Below are positions 31,828 to 43,100 of a stretch of DNA of 64,000 nt, one piece after another. Position 1 is the stretch's first letter; every line of letters starts with the position of its first letter. The notes beneath the pieces were generated by a model that ran no database searches, was not told the origin of the DNA, and was given only the letters and a program-made list of their open reading frames with translations. The translations under genes were made by a program, and so were the position numbers. The stretch is from positions 806,001 to 870,000 of the forward strand of contig NC_057319.1 of NCBI RefSeq assembly GCF_000687475.1. Direction: 5' to 3'. This DNA is from Ustilaginoidea virens. Its lineage: Eukaryota > Ascomycota > Sordariomycetes > Hypocreales > Clavicipitaceae.

Positions 31828-32391
31828 TTAGTTCAGGTTGGCAGGAGCGTAGCTCTGGTCAGGCGTGACGACCTGGCCATTAGCCAGCTGCTTGTCGGTG
31901 TAGCTAGGGTAGGTGATGAGTCTTGCGCAAAAGACGCGGTCAGCAAAAAGGGCACCTGGGCAAGAAAAAAAGAAAAAAGAAAAAACAGAAGGAGTCACGT
32001 CGTGCGGCGGTTGCGGCCCGTGCAAAACTTACTTGTGCTTGTGGTCGACGACGGAAAAGACGGTGAAGCCGTTTCCGGGGCCGAACTGGCCGCTCCAGCC
32101 AGAGGTGATGGTGTAGTCGCCAAAGCTCTGCGCCGCGCCGGCGTTTCGCGAGGCGGGGGTGTCGCCGTTGCGGGTGTTGACGAAGCTGACGTACTGCTTG
32201 TCGAAGCGCTGGGGGTTGATGGTGAAGGTGGTGGTGCACGAGTTGTCGCCGGCGTCGCAGTTGCGGACGACGTGCTCGAAGATGACGCGGGGGACCGTGG
32301 CCATCATGTTGACGGGGCCGTCGGCGACGGGGGCGGCGACGGCCGAGGTGGCGGCCAGGAGGGCGGCGACGATGGTCTGAGCAAAGTACAT
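31828..32391 (-). CDS. Small secreted protein, 150 aa
   Basis: Minus-strand exons 32391-32033 and 31921-31828, with a 111-bp intron (GTAAGT donor). The first 20 residues form a signal peptide (MYFAQTIVAALLAATSAVA). The mature part has two cysteines (NCDAGDNSC) likely to pair, a beta-rich middle (VIFEHVVRNC, TTTFTINPQ, YTITSGWSGQFGPGNGFTVFSVVD) and the end segment YPSYTDKQLANGQVVTPDQSY. I accept the second AG of the intron (after GCGCA) because the first (at the pyrimidine tract) would end the protein five codons later and lose this end segment, which I recall as conserved in small secreted proteins of Hypocreales. Extracellular, function unknown, possibly effector-like. Its leader contains a degenerate GTGGATGTGA repeat. 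Confidence 0.8.
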
Positions 32392-32439
32392 TTTGAACGG
32401 GTTGCTTTGGGAGCTGGCTGAGCAGTTGTGGGCGTGAGC

Positions 32440-32545
32440 GGCTGATGTGCGGAGTGGATGTGAGTGGATGTGAGCGGATGTGAGCAGTTGATGTAGATGT
32501 GAGCGGGATGCAAGTGGATGTGTGAGCAGTTGATGTTGGATGATG
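32440..32545. repeat. Degenerate 10-12-bp repeat in leader of secreted-protein gene
   Basis: Repeats of GTGGATGTGA, GCGGATGTGA and GCAGTTGATGT variants, about nine copies, then a GATGAT run. It sits 50-150 bp upstream of the start codon of the minus-strand secreted-protein gene. Confidence 0.85.
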
Positions 32546-33928
32546 ATGATGAGGTTGGTGGATGAGGACAAGAACGAGCAGCAACGACAACGCAAGCCCG
32601 TCCTCTTATACAAGTTTTCGCCCCCCATGCATGCCAGCCATCCCAGCTGGCATGACGCAATGCCCCTCTCTCCTGGCATCTCGTCCACGATGCCCGTATT
32701 CGGGGAAGCGGAGCCTAAGAGGACCCGGCGGCCGGGGCGGAACACGAGGGATCGGCGTAGGGCCGAGCAGCCTCCTCGCCCGCCCCGATGCCCAGCTATA
32801 CGAGGCTGCTCAGCAGGGAAGTTACGAGGCTCCGCCGCAGCTCAGCCTCCAACGCCCCCGGACTGCCATGCACCTAGGTATGTAAGCACCGAGGCTCGTC
32901 GCGCCAACGACGGATGCCAAGGCCCCAGGGGTCGCTCGCCCGTCGACCAGACAGGCGGCTCCTCGGGCCGGACCAGCCGCCACGTCCAATCGCAACGGCC
33001 AGGGCCGGCCCAGGGCGGTGACGAGACGACACGAGCCCCGACACGTCGACGCTAGCGCCCCTCCCCTCGCCCCCCTTTTTCCCGCCGACGAAGGATGAAC
33101 CGTGGCGCTGGCGCTTCTATTTTTGCTTCTTGCGCCCGAAGGGGGGGCGGAGGCGGGGACGTCAAGGCGGGAACATTACGTCAGCCAAGGCTGGACGGAT
33201 GCAACGTCGCCAAGAATAAGCGGGGCCCCCGCGGCAAACCGGCCTGGGGCAGACCGGGAGGGGGGATTAATTTTACTCAAGCCAAAGCTTCGCTCGGCAT
33301 CGCTATCCGCATGTAACCTTGAATCGCTTCGTCGTCCGGCCATACCGCCATCGCTCACTTGGGCGTCCCCCGCCGCGGATTGGTCTTGTGTAATGGTTGA
33401 TTTGATCCGCTACGACGCTGATACCTGCCACATCGGGACGAACGACGTGGCCGGCGGTAAATGGGGCGAGGGCAATCGTTGTCGTCTTGTTGCTGTCTTG
33501 TTGCTGTCTTGTTGCTGTCTTGTTGCTCTCTTGTTGCTTTCTTATTGCTCTCTTGATGCTAAAGAGGACGGGCATCGTCTGCGTCAAGACGGACAGACGT
33601 TACATGCGCTTGGCATGGAAGCAGGGTGTCAGTCCAGCAACTCGCAAGCCATCCCCCTTGAACAGTGCATCCAATTAGTAAATCAAAGCAGCAAGCAATC
33701 TGGCACTAGGCCCTCTATGTAAACTCAAAACATGCCAGTTCCGTCGTCATCCCATTTCCTGTCCGCTCCTCCCCACCCGCCTGTTCTCTTTCCTTCTTTC
33801 CTTCTTCCCTTCCTTTGTATATTGAAAGCCATCATGATAACTTTTACAAGCCTGTCGGTTTGACAGTCCGTGTCTGCCTTGCTTCCCCCTCTCATCCTCA
33901 TCTCATCCTCCTCCTCCTCCTACTACTA
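32546..33928. other. Intergenic between RCC1 and secreted-protein genes
   Basis: The promoter of the secreted-protein gene and the 3' flank of RCC1. It contains the 11-bp array at 33485-33560 and no recognised gene. The plus-strand frames here show no domain. Confidence 0.5.
33485..33560 (+). repeat. 11-bp minisatellite
   Basis: About seven units of TCTTGTTGCTG with a few substitutions at the right end (TCTCTTGTTGC, TTTCTTATTGC). It lies in the 3' flank of RCC1. Confidence 0.93.
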
Positions 33929-35916
33929 CTACTCCCCCGTGGGCACCTCGGCCGTGCTGGTCACGACAGAAAACTGCCCTCCGGCGGCGGCTCCGATGAG
34001 CTTTCGTCCCTTGATGTCTTTGCCCTTCATGCGCTGCGCAGAATCCTGGTCGTCTTCGTTGCCGAGCCCCAACTGGCCGACGGATCCGAATCCCGTGGCG
34101 TAGCCGACACCGTCCCGGTTGACAAAGAGCGTGTGATCGGTTCCGCAAGCAACGTGGGCCACCTCCCCAATCTCCGTCACTTCTGTCGGGCGGAGACAGA
34201 TGCGTGGCTTGTTGTATTCGTCGCGGCGCACAATCGTGTCGTCGTCGAGCTGGCTTTGCGAAAACTGGATGCCAAGCTGGCCGCCATCCAGCCGTCCCCA
34301 CACGTAGCACTTGCCCTCGGCCGTGACGGCTCCAGAATGGTGGGCCCCGCCAGCCAGCACTGTCACGCCTTTGCCGCAAAGGTCCGGAATCTTCATCGGA
34401 TAGGGCAGGATCGCCTCGTCCCCGCCAGCTTCCTTGGCGTAACCGGCTTCTCCAAAGCTGTTGAGACCCCAGGCCCAGACGTTGTCCTTTTTGTCGACCG
34501 CAAACGAGTGATATTCTCCCGAGGCGATATACTTGATGGGGCGTGGGCAGACTCGCACCTGGCGAGGCAGCAAGGTCTCAGACTGGTACCGACCAAACGG
34601 TTGCCTGCCCAGCTGATTCTGTTCGTACGAGCCCCAGCCCCAAACCTGGCCCGACTTGTCGAGAGCCAGGACGTGATTGGCTCCGCAAGCAATCTGGATA
34701 ACATTGTCCAGTTCGGGGATCAAGACGGGTTCCATTTGTATCTCGACAGGCTTGCCGTTCTTGTCGTAGCAAAACCGACGAGCTCCCTTGGTGTCCTACC
34801 GTGTGTGAGCATCCAATGTCAGCAGCATTGTTTCAATTCCCTGGTTATCTCGATTCTGGAAAGTGCCTCCTGGAAAATGCCTCCTCCAAGTAGATGCGAA
34901 GCGAATCAGTGGGTTTCAAACTTACTCGAAATGCCCCCCATCCGTACACGTGTCCGGTCGCACTAAGCACAAAGCTGCAGCTGTCACCCGCAGCCACTTG
35001 GGTAAAGATGGTGTCTTTGGGCACGTTTTTGAACGTGACTTCTCTGGGCTCGCATTCGTGCGGATTCAGCTCGCCATCTTCGTCTTCGCTGTCTGATGCC
35101 GCTCCGTCCAGGTCCTTCATGCCGCCCTCCCAAGTGGTATCTCGGCCCAGCGCGCCTTCGTCATTGACGCCCCAGGTCAGAATCTTGTTGTCGGAGGTAA
35201 GAACAATGGTGTGCATGCCACCACAAGCAAGCTGGACCACGTGAGGCTTGGACGCCTCGCTGGGATCGAGGTTCGCGTTGAATTTGGGTACCAGAGCGGT
35301 AGTGCGCTTCGGCCCGAGACCAAGCTCACCACACTCGCCACTTCCGAAGGAAAATACGGCGATTGGCTCGGTGGGAGCTTGGTTCAAGAGTTCACGCTCC
35401 TCTGACACAGCCTCCTCCTTCTTGGCAGCTCTCTTGGGCGCAGCCTTCTTGGGCACAGCCTTTTTGGGAGCAGCCTTTTTGGGAGCAGCCTTCTCGGGCG
35501 CAGCCTTCTTGGGCACCGTCTTTGCTTTGCGTTGCTCCGTGGGGCCTTCAAGCTTGATGGTCCTCTTGCGACGAGACTGGTCCTCCTCCTCATCATCCGC
35601 AGCAACGCGTTTTCGTTTTGTCGTCGCGGGCTTTTCATCACGGCGTGATTTTCCATCGACTTCTTGTGTGCTTCAAGGTTAGAAAATGAATGCTGCTTGG
35701 CAACCCGTTGGCCAGCCTGAGACAGCCCCGGGCTGTGGGACGCAGCTCTCAAGGCCAGGTCGTGTCATTTGGACGCGTCTTTTACTGACCAGGTCTGCCG
35801 GATGATTTCTTTGCCGCCGGCGAGCTCTTGGCAGGCTTGGCTTTGACCGGCTTTTCCACGGCTGCGCTATTCGATTTGGCCCTTTGGCTTGTGCGGGTAA
35901 GCTTTTTCGAGGCCAT
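33929..35916 (-). CDS. RCC1: RCC1/Pim1 Ran guanine-nucleotide exchange factor, 576 aa
   Basis: Minus-strand exons 35916-35790, 35662-34926 and 34795-33929 (1731 nt, 576 aa). RCC1 loads GTP on Ran at chromatin and so drives nuclear transport and spindle/nuclear-envelope assembly. A long basic N-terminus (about 130 residues) includes the nuclear-localisation-like TKRKRVAADDEEEDQSRRKR and a run of (P/A)KKAA repeats resembling histone H1 tails, which fits chromatin binding. A seven-bladed RCC1 propeller follows: FSFGSGECGELGLGPKR, ACGGMHTIVLTSDNKILTWG, YGWGAFR, IACGANHVLALDKSGQVWGWG, GEYHSFAVDKKDNVWAWGLN, YVWGRLDGGQLGI and ACGTDHTLFVNRDG. An acidic insert (SDSEDEDGELN) lies between blades. Intron 1 is exited at the second AG because the first breaks the frame. 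Confidence 0.93.
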
Positions 35917-37059
35917 TATGGCTCTGAGATGTGGCAGGCAACGAGGTTGATGTTTTTGGCTCGTGGCTTGGCTTTTGGCCGTGTCGCGTTATGCTTTTAT
36001 CAGCCAGGGCGGACTTGGCAAGGCAAACGAGAGAAAAGAAAAAAAAACAAAGAGCTTCGCTTACTCATCAGCCGAGAGGGCCAGGGGTGTTGGAGCGCCC
36101 CGCTACTGCAACCGATGGCACAGGCACAGGGGCTGGTGCGTGGGGGCTGCTTTGTTTTTATTGGGGGGGGGGGGTGACTTGAAGTGGGGCCTCTTGCGTA
36201 TCGCTAGTCGATTGACGTTGTGAACATGCAATCGAAACAAACAACAATTACCCGGCAAGATGAAGCGTTTCCGTGGCTATAGTTCCATCGTCCCATTTCA
36301 TGCAACAATCAGCATGCACACAACCGTCGGGGAGTGCACTGCAGCTGGGATGGATGGTCGAGCCATCCGCCAGCATGCTCTGATTCGACGCGCCATATAG
36401 CCTAGGCTCCAACGACCCATCATCCCATCAGAATCCCAAAATCAAGGCGGTTTCGTCTACAAGTTGCGCGACAGCAGCTACATAAGGTATGCGATAAATC
36501 GATCGGTTAAATGACAGCCTCACGGTTTAGCGGATGGAGGCCGTCAGTAACAATGTCGACGAGCAATGTGGAAACTGTCGGAAAATGCTTCGGTCTTTAG
36601 CTTCTTCAATTGCTCCGGGAAACATAGTCATGCTGTCTTCACAACGGCTCCGGAGGGCTATTCGCCATGTACAGGCTTCCGAACCCTTTTTGTTCCTATT
36701 CCAGCCTTTGGCTGACCGCAGTCATAGCTCACGCCGAAGGATCAGACTCGAAAATCAAGTCTGCATGAATATCAGTGCAAAACATTCTCAAAGAAATGTG
36801 CGTTGTGCGTTGTGCGTTGTGCGTTGGTGCTTCACTCTCGTAAAACCCACGGTATCACCATGGAAAGAGTTTTGTTTTAAGACTACTATGTGTCAAATTG
36901 ACGTCTGCTAGCACCGCGTCTCCGTATTTCGCGGCAGAATAGCAATGACGGCTGATGAGGCTCGGGTAGCTACTGAAGAACTCGGTAGCTCAACACTGGC
37001 AACCGTGTTCGAAAGTTGCATTTCTGTCCATCTGACCAGTGCATCATATAGGAGGTGAA
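35917..37059. other. Intergenic
   Basis: The RCC1 promoter and about 0.9 kb beyond. A G12 run occurs at about 36162-36173, and a short array of GCGTTGT (four units) at about 36800-36826. No gene is recognised. Confidence 0.5.
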
Positions 37060-38236
37060 TGCATCATCGAGACTCAGGTTCTTGAAGAAGGGGCCGCGCC
37101 GCTGGCATCTTCGACGATGGATTGCAAAGTGGCATCCAGGTCGTCTCGACGGCGTCCCCATGAAATCGAAATGTTGAACCAAAGGCTGCGAAACAAGCGC
37201 AACGTCCGCGCCGGACTCGCCGTGGACAAGCTGTACGTCACAGAGTCCACGCCCCACGAGTCTCAGTGGTACCTCGCCATGACGATTGATCGGGAAAAAC
37301 TACCAGCCAGCCATTCTGATTCTTGGACATGGTGGTGTCAATCTTGCCGTTCTACTTAAGCGGCGTCCAGAGAGCCTACTCAACTTCCCCCTTGGTTTGT
37401 CCGAGGGTATAACCACCAGCCCGATCGAGAACGTTGAAGGTGAGCTTGGAACCGCCGGCCAAAGCTCCAACCTGAGGCACATCATCACCAGGGTGTATAA
37501 GATATTCATCGATCACGACGCCACACACCTGGAGATCAACCCCCTCGGCCGGTCAGAAGACGGCTTTTTTACAGGCTTGAGTGCCAGATTTACGTTTGAC
37601 GATGAGGCCAAGGGCGGCAAAGGGAGCTGTTTCCCCTTCGTGACTAGGCGCTAGAGGTTGCAGACGAAGCGGAAGCTGAAAAGCATGGCTTCGTGTACGT
37701 CAGAATGACGGGCGACATTGGCAACATTGGCAACATTGTGAATGGCGCGGGCTTGGCCATGACAACGAACGAAGACATCGAGTTTCACGGCGGTGGCGAG
37801 CGCCAATCTCGATGCGGGCGGCAAACCACCAAGGACACCATAACCCAGGCGCTTCGAATCATGACTCGGGACCAGAGAGTAAAGGCCATTCTCGTCAACA
37901 TGTTTGGGGGTGCGCACGGGAAAAAAAAACGATTCGGACCACGCAAGGGAGGGGCGCGAGATTGCCAATCTTGCGCCGGGTCTGACGCGATGCGACATGA
38001 TTGCCGAGTCCATTAGTCAGGCGACCTCTGAGCTGGATACCAAGATGCCCATGGTGGTTAGGCTACAAGGTACCGCGTCGGAAAAGGGATTGCAAATGGC
38101 AAGTGTGCCTGAACCTATGGAACGACGCGGTCGCTGATGATTTCCTTAGTTGGAGGAGGCGGATTCAGAACTGGCGATGGAGTCGTACTTTGGCGAGGCA
38201 GCCAGGCGGGTGGTTGAGCTGGCCAAGTCGGCATGA
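37060..38236 (+). pseudogene. LSC2: Decayed succinyl-CoA ligase beta subunit
   Basis: Pieces of a succinate-CoA ligase (ADP/GTP-forming) beta subunit occur in the right order but in different frames. They are: a glycine loop remnant (RAAGIFDDGLQSGIQVV, about 37088-37145), VDKLYVTE and WYLAMTIDRE (37220-37295), PAILILGHGGVN (37306-37342, shifted), IDHDATHLEINPL with FTFDDEAKGGK (37508-37620), then NIVNGAGLAMTT and MTRDQRVKAILVNMFGG (37733-37910), LTRCDMIAESI (37982-38015, shifted again) and a final exon with YFGEAARRVVELAKSA ending TGA at 38236. At least three frameshifts and several stops separate them. A GC-AG intron (38099-38149) is still recognisable before the last exon. The functional mitochondrial TCA-cycle gene must lie elsewhere. 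Confidence 0.85.
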
Positions 38237-38661
38237 ATCGAGATGAAGTTTTCATGAAGCAGGATGCTTGCGAGAAACGAGGATGAGAGGGATTACCAGG
38301 TAAGTAGTGCCAAAGGTAGAGCAGTCTAGTCAATAGGAAGCTGGAACCAGTAGGATGCGGGATGCGGGATGCGGGGGCATCTGGCGGAAGGGGCAGGTGC
38401 GACCACGTAATGGCACCGGTATTCGCGTGCCGTCACGTAGAAGGTAAATAGGTAAGGCCTCAGGCCCGAAACCGCCACGAGGCTCAGCAACCCCGTCCAG
38501 CAACCCGTCCAGCAACTCTTCGAGCAACTCTTCGAGCAACTCTTCGAGCAACTCTTCGAGCAACTCTTCGAGCAAACTCTCATCCATCTCGCCAGAGTCA
38601 TCCAGCATCACCGAGTTGACAGTATTCGCCCCCGGCCCCAGGTAGAGCACCTCCATCCCCC
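38237..38661. other. Short spacer with minisatellite
   Basis: Lies between the pseudogene and the acetyltransferase gene; mainly the 12-bp array at 38486-38576 and flanking GC-rich leader. Confidence 0.6.
38486..38576 (+). repeat. 12-bp minisatellite upstream of acetyltransferase
   Basis: About seven units of AGCAACTCTTCG (first units AGCAACCCGTCC). It ends about 85 bp before the ATG at 38662. On the minus strand it could encode Leu-Leu-Glu-Glu repeats, but that frame runs antisense to a well-supported gene. Confidence 0.93.
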
Positions 38662-39469
38662 ATGGCCAGCGCAGAAAAGGACCCCCAAGCCATCGCCCAC
38701 GCAAGGACGCTGTCCAACGTCCCGTGGTGCGAGCAATACGAACGAATGATATCCGGCCAACTGTAAGCCCCAAGACCCCCGCCGCCCCGACTCGAAGAAC
38801 AGCCAGCCCGCTCCCTCCTCTAACCCGGCCCAGATACGACGCCCAAGCCAAAGAGCTGGTTGACGGCCGCTTCCGGGCCCGGCGCGCCATGCACGAGTAC
38901 AACACGCACTTCCCGCACGACGCCACGCCCGAGTCGCTTGCGGCAGACCGGCAGGAGATGCTCGCCGCCACGTTTGGCCGGCTGGGCAAGCGGGCGTTTG
39001 TCGAGCCGCCCCTCAGCATCGACTACGGATGCAACATCACCGTCGGCGATGACTTTTACTCCAACTTCAAGTAGGGACGCCCCACCCCCCCCTCGCCTCC
39101 CTGTGATTGACAGACACGAGGGAATCTGACGCTTTGTGTGCGTGCGTGTGTAGCCTCGTGATTCTGGACTGCGGCCTGGTTCGGATCGGCAGCCGGGTGC
39201 AGTTTGGTCCGTCCGTGTCCATCTACGCGGCGACGCACGAGACGGGCGTGCAGTCGCGGAGGGACGGGGTCGAGTATGCGCGGGGGGTGGATATCGGGGA
39301 CGACTGCTGGATCGGCGGCAGCACGACCATCATGCCGGGGGTGAGGATCGGCAAGGGATGCACGGTGGGGAGCGGGTCGGTGGTGACGAGGTCGATCCCC
39401 GACTTTTGCGTGGCGGTTGGCGCGCCGGCGCGGGTGGTGAAGTCGGTAGAGGCGGTGGCTGATCTGTAG
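38662..39469 (+). CDS. Maltose-O-acetyltransferase-like hexapeptide enzyme, 217 aa
   Basis: Exons 38662-38762, 38834-39070 and 39154-39469 (654 nt, 217 aa), all GT-AG. The N-terminal Mac domain shows YDAQAKELVDGRFRARR and LGKRAFVEPPLSIDYG. The left-handed beta-helix follows, with hexapeptide-type repeats: NITVGDDFYSNFN, LVILDCGLVRIGSRVQFGPSV, IYAATHETG (His is the presumed catalytic base), GVDIGDDCWIGGSTTIMPG, VRIGKGCTVGSGSVVTRSIPDFCVAVGAPARVVK. This is the NodL/LacA/maltose acetyltransferase group: acetyl-CoA-dependent O-acetylation of a sugar or small molecule, acting as a trimer in the cytosol. The natural acceptor in fungi is usually unknown. Length is normal. Confidence 0.92.
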
Positions 39470-40160
39470 GAGGGGGGGCTGAGGTGAATAGATGCAGCGC
39501 GGGTTGGTGAATCTGCGGCAAGCAGGCGTCTGGTCCCGCCGCCGTGAGCACCTACATGGCAAGCTGGCCTGGCCGAGACTCTGCCAGCAAGTGCATCGCA
39601 TAGCGCACCACGACTATCAACCACGACATCATGACATCGACCATGACCATCAGCCGTGTCCATCAGCCGTGACCATCGACCCCCAGCAACCGCGCTTCTT
39701 CGCCCGCCGCCTCGACCATAGCCCCAGCACGGCACCGACGTGCCGAGCACCTTTGGCCTGGAGACGGACCACGAGAGCCCGCGAGTCGGCAATATGCCCT
39801 GCCGAGCCCGCCGTCCCGACTACTCGGCGGCTTCTTGGCAAGAACAGGCTGGATCAAGGGTGTCGGTTGGCGCGGACAAGCCCAGCCGGTCCGGTCGACC
39901 AACTTGAGCCAAAACGTGACGCCACACCGAGTGCGGCTCCGATGGGCTTCGTCTGCTGCGACACAAAGTCTTGCGACGACACGTCGATGCATCACTTGTA
40001 TTCCCAAGCACGTCTATTCCGGAGCGCCCAAGTGCAAGTGGCCCGTCAACTACTACCAGCATGTGGCAACTTTTAAACGTCTACAAATATTCCCCAGCAG
40101 GAAAAAAAAGGAAAAAAAAAAAAGAGGAAAACCCCAAAGAAACACCCGCTAAGCCGTCAT
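39470..40160. other. Convergent intergenic region
   Basis: 690 bp of convergent 3' flanks. Contains a GTGACGCCACAC motif at 39916-39927 that recurs near 61.9 kb. Overlapping frames here lack family features. Confidence 0.5.
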
Positions 40161-43100
40161 CTACAAAACCCTGCCCAGACGCCCAAAGCCAAACGACCAT
40201 CGGCGCACGCGAACCGTGTAAATGAAAAAATAGACCAGCCTAAATCGCGTGTCAGCTATAACAAAAAAAAAAGCGGCAGTTTCTGAGATCAAGGGCCAAC
40301 ACTCACATCCAGTTGGAGACGCAAAAGGCGGCGAAAATGGCCAGGTCCCTCCACTTGTGGCTCGGCTCGATGCTCAGCGAAGCGAGGAACTCGGCGCCGC
40401 TCGAGTAGGGGCAGTAGCTGCAATTGCGGCGGTCCCCCGGGTTGTCGAGGTAGCCCCGGCCGGCGTTTCGGACAAACTCGGCGGCAAAGTCGCCGCAGGT
40501 CTGGCCGGCCGGCGGGTCAAAGTACGCGGCTTCGTTGGGCGCGCACCTGACGGGCTGGTTCTCGAGCGTGGCGGCGAGCACGCCGCCGATCCAGTACGTG
40601 CTGGGGTTCACGTAGTACAGCTAACTGATGTCAGCCGGCTTTGTCTGACAGGAGTGTCGGAGGGTTGGAGGGTCAAGTCAGCCTGACGATGGGGGGGGGG
40701 GGGCAACTCACCCAGTATCTCCAAAACACATTCAGCTGCTCGTAAGGAACAACCACGCCGTTGAACAGCCCAAACGTGACGAGGAAAAAGGGAACGACGT
40801 TGCTGATGACGGTGAAGCTCGGGGCCCACGCGCAGATCCATTGGCCCCAGCTCGACTGGAACACAAAGAACAGCAGCGTCATGAGCAGCACGTATCCAGA
40901 CGTCGCGGAATCGGTCGGCAGCCCGGTGGGCCAGTACCACAACGCCCAGTACACGAGACCGGCGACCAGCGACCCCGGAATCTCGGACAGGAGGGACGAC
41001 GTGCAAAAGGCGACCCATCCGTAGATGCGGCTTGGGTGCTCCCGGGCTTCCCACAGCGCGCGGTCGGCGTAGAATTTCGGCAGCACGGCGTTGAGCACCG
41101 TCCCCGGGATTAGCATCGCCACAAACGACGTAAACACGCGGCTCTGCATGTCGTTGACCGTGTCGCCCAGCTGCCAAAACGTGAACCCGTTGACGATGCC
41201 GACAATGACAGACGTGAACAGCCTGCCGTACATGTACGACGGCTGTCTCCACTGCTTCATCAGCATCCGCGTGGTGAGCAGCCTGACCTGCGCGGACACG
41301 GGCGCCGCAAACTCGTGCATGGTGGTGGGGGCCTCGGGGGTCTGGGTCGGCGGCGCCTGCTGGCGGCTTCGCCTCTGAAGCTTAATTTGCCCGATTTCCC
41401 TCAGGAGGGCTTTGTACTCGTCGGATCGGCGCCACTGCTCGTTCCAGTGCTCGCGATCAGAAACCCTGGCGCCGGTCTCGATGAGGAACTCGGCAACGTT
41501 CTTCCCCTCGGGACAGCGGGAGCCGCGGGCCGCAAAGTAGTCCACTACTGCCTGGCCGTTGCGCCCCACGGGACCCGAGTAGAAGGTGTTGCCGCCGGGG
41601 TTGAGCGCAAGGATCTTGTCAAAATGCTCGATGAGCTCCGACGACGGCTGGTGGATGGTGCACACGATGGCTTGGCCGGAAGAACATAGTTTGCGGAGGA
41701 AGAGGATGATGGAGAGGGCCGCTTGCGAGTCCAGCCCGCTGGTGGGTTCGTCGAGGAAAAGCAGGAGCGAGGGCTTGGCAGCCAGCTCTACGCCGATGGT
41801 GAGCCGCTTCCTGGGCTCGACCCCGAGAGATTCCACCATGGCGTCTTGAATGTCGCCGAGGTCCAGGAGTTCCATGACCGTCTCGACGTAGTCGAGCTTC
41901 TCCTGGCGGGGGACGTCGCGGCTCTGGCGGAGGAGCGCGGAGAACTCGAGCTCCTCGCGGACCGTGGCAGATCCTTCGTGGAGATCCATCTGCTCGACGA
42001 ACCCGGTTCGGCGCTGGAAATCGGCCTCGAGGCTTCGGCCGTCCACGAGCATGGTGCCTTGGACAACGCCCACTGTCTGGCGCTGCGACAGCGTGTTCAG
42101 CAGCGTCGTCTTGCCGGCACCGCTAGCACCCATCAGAGCGACCAGTTCACCGGGCTTAGCGTACCCGTTGATGTCATTGAGAAGCCTCTTCGGACCAGCC
42201 GCCGTGGGCACGGTGTAGCCGATGCCCTCCCAAGTAAAGATTTGCTCGCTTCGACTACCCTCCTCCTCCTCCTCCTCCTCCAACGCTCGGTCTGGTGTTG
42301 TCTGCCGTTGGACATGCCCGACCGTCTCGTCTTCGGATGGAGGAGTATGCTCTTCATCCGCCCTGTTCCGCATCTTGGCAGCTTGCCTCGGCTTCTTGCT
42401 GGACTTGAACGCCACAGCTCCCACGCCGCTGCCGGTAAAGGAGATTTTCTCGGTAGCAAGCACGGTAAAGGCAATGTACCCCGCTGTGAAGGCGATCAGA
42501 ATGCCGAAATTACGCCAGAGATGCGACCGGCTGTACTCGTACTGCGAAGACAGGTACGCCGATCCTGCAACCTGCGGGCTCCCCGGCGATGAGCCGGCAA
42601 TGGCGCAGCCTTGGTTCTCACGGCTGATTCCCGGGCCTTGCGGAACCAGCTGGGACTGCGCGCAGTCCATGATCCTGCCGCCAAACTCGTTGCTGAGAAT
42701 CGCTTCGAAGGCGTAGCTGATGGGGTTGACATAGAAAATCCACCCAAACCAAATCTTTTGGTGCAGTAAAACGGGTTTCGCAATGACGTACCCGGCAAAC
42801 ACGGCCAACAAGTTGAGCGTAATTCCCGCAAATCGCACTGCGTCGTCCATGGTGGGGGAAACAGCTGCAAACGCGCGGTAAAGCGCGGTCACGCAAAAGG
42901 TGTTGGTGTACACAAATAGCAGGTAGATGAAGAATTTCGACGCCGACCGATCAAGCCCCGTCATAAAGTACATGATCAGGCCAAAGACGACGACTTGCAC
43001 AGCCAGCAAGGGTAAATCAACCAGGACGCGAGCCAAGCTCACTGCGCTGGGTCGGTAGAACGCATACTCCCTGTGGCGATTGATGACTGCTCGACCAGAC

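Noticed and set aside
33815..34966. 383-codon plus-strand frame over RCC1
   Set aside because: Antisense to clear RCC1 propeller repeats.
38330..39019. Minus-strand 229-codon frame with LLEE repeats
   Set aside because: The repeat residues come from the 12-bp minisatellite and the rest is antisense to the acetyltransferase exons.
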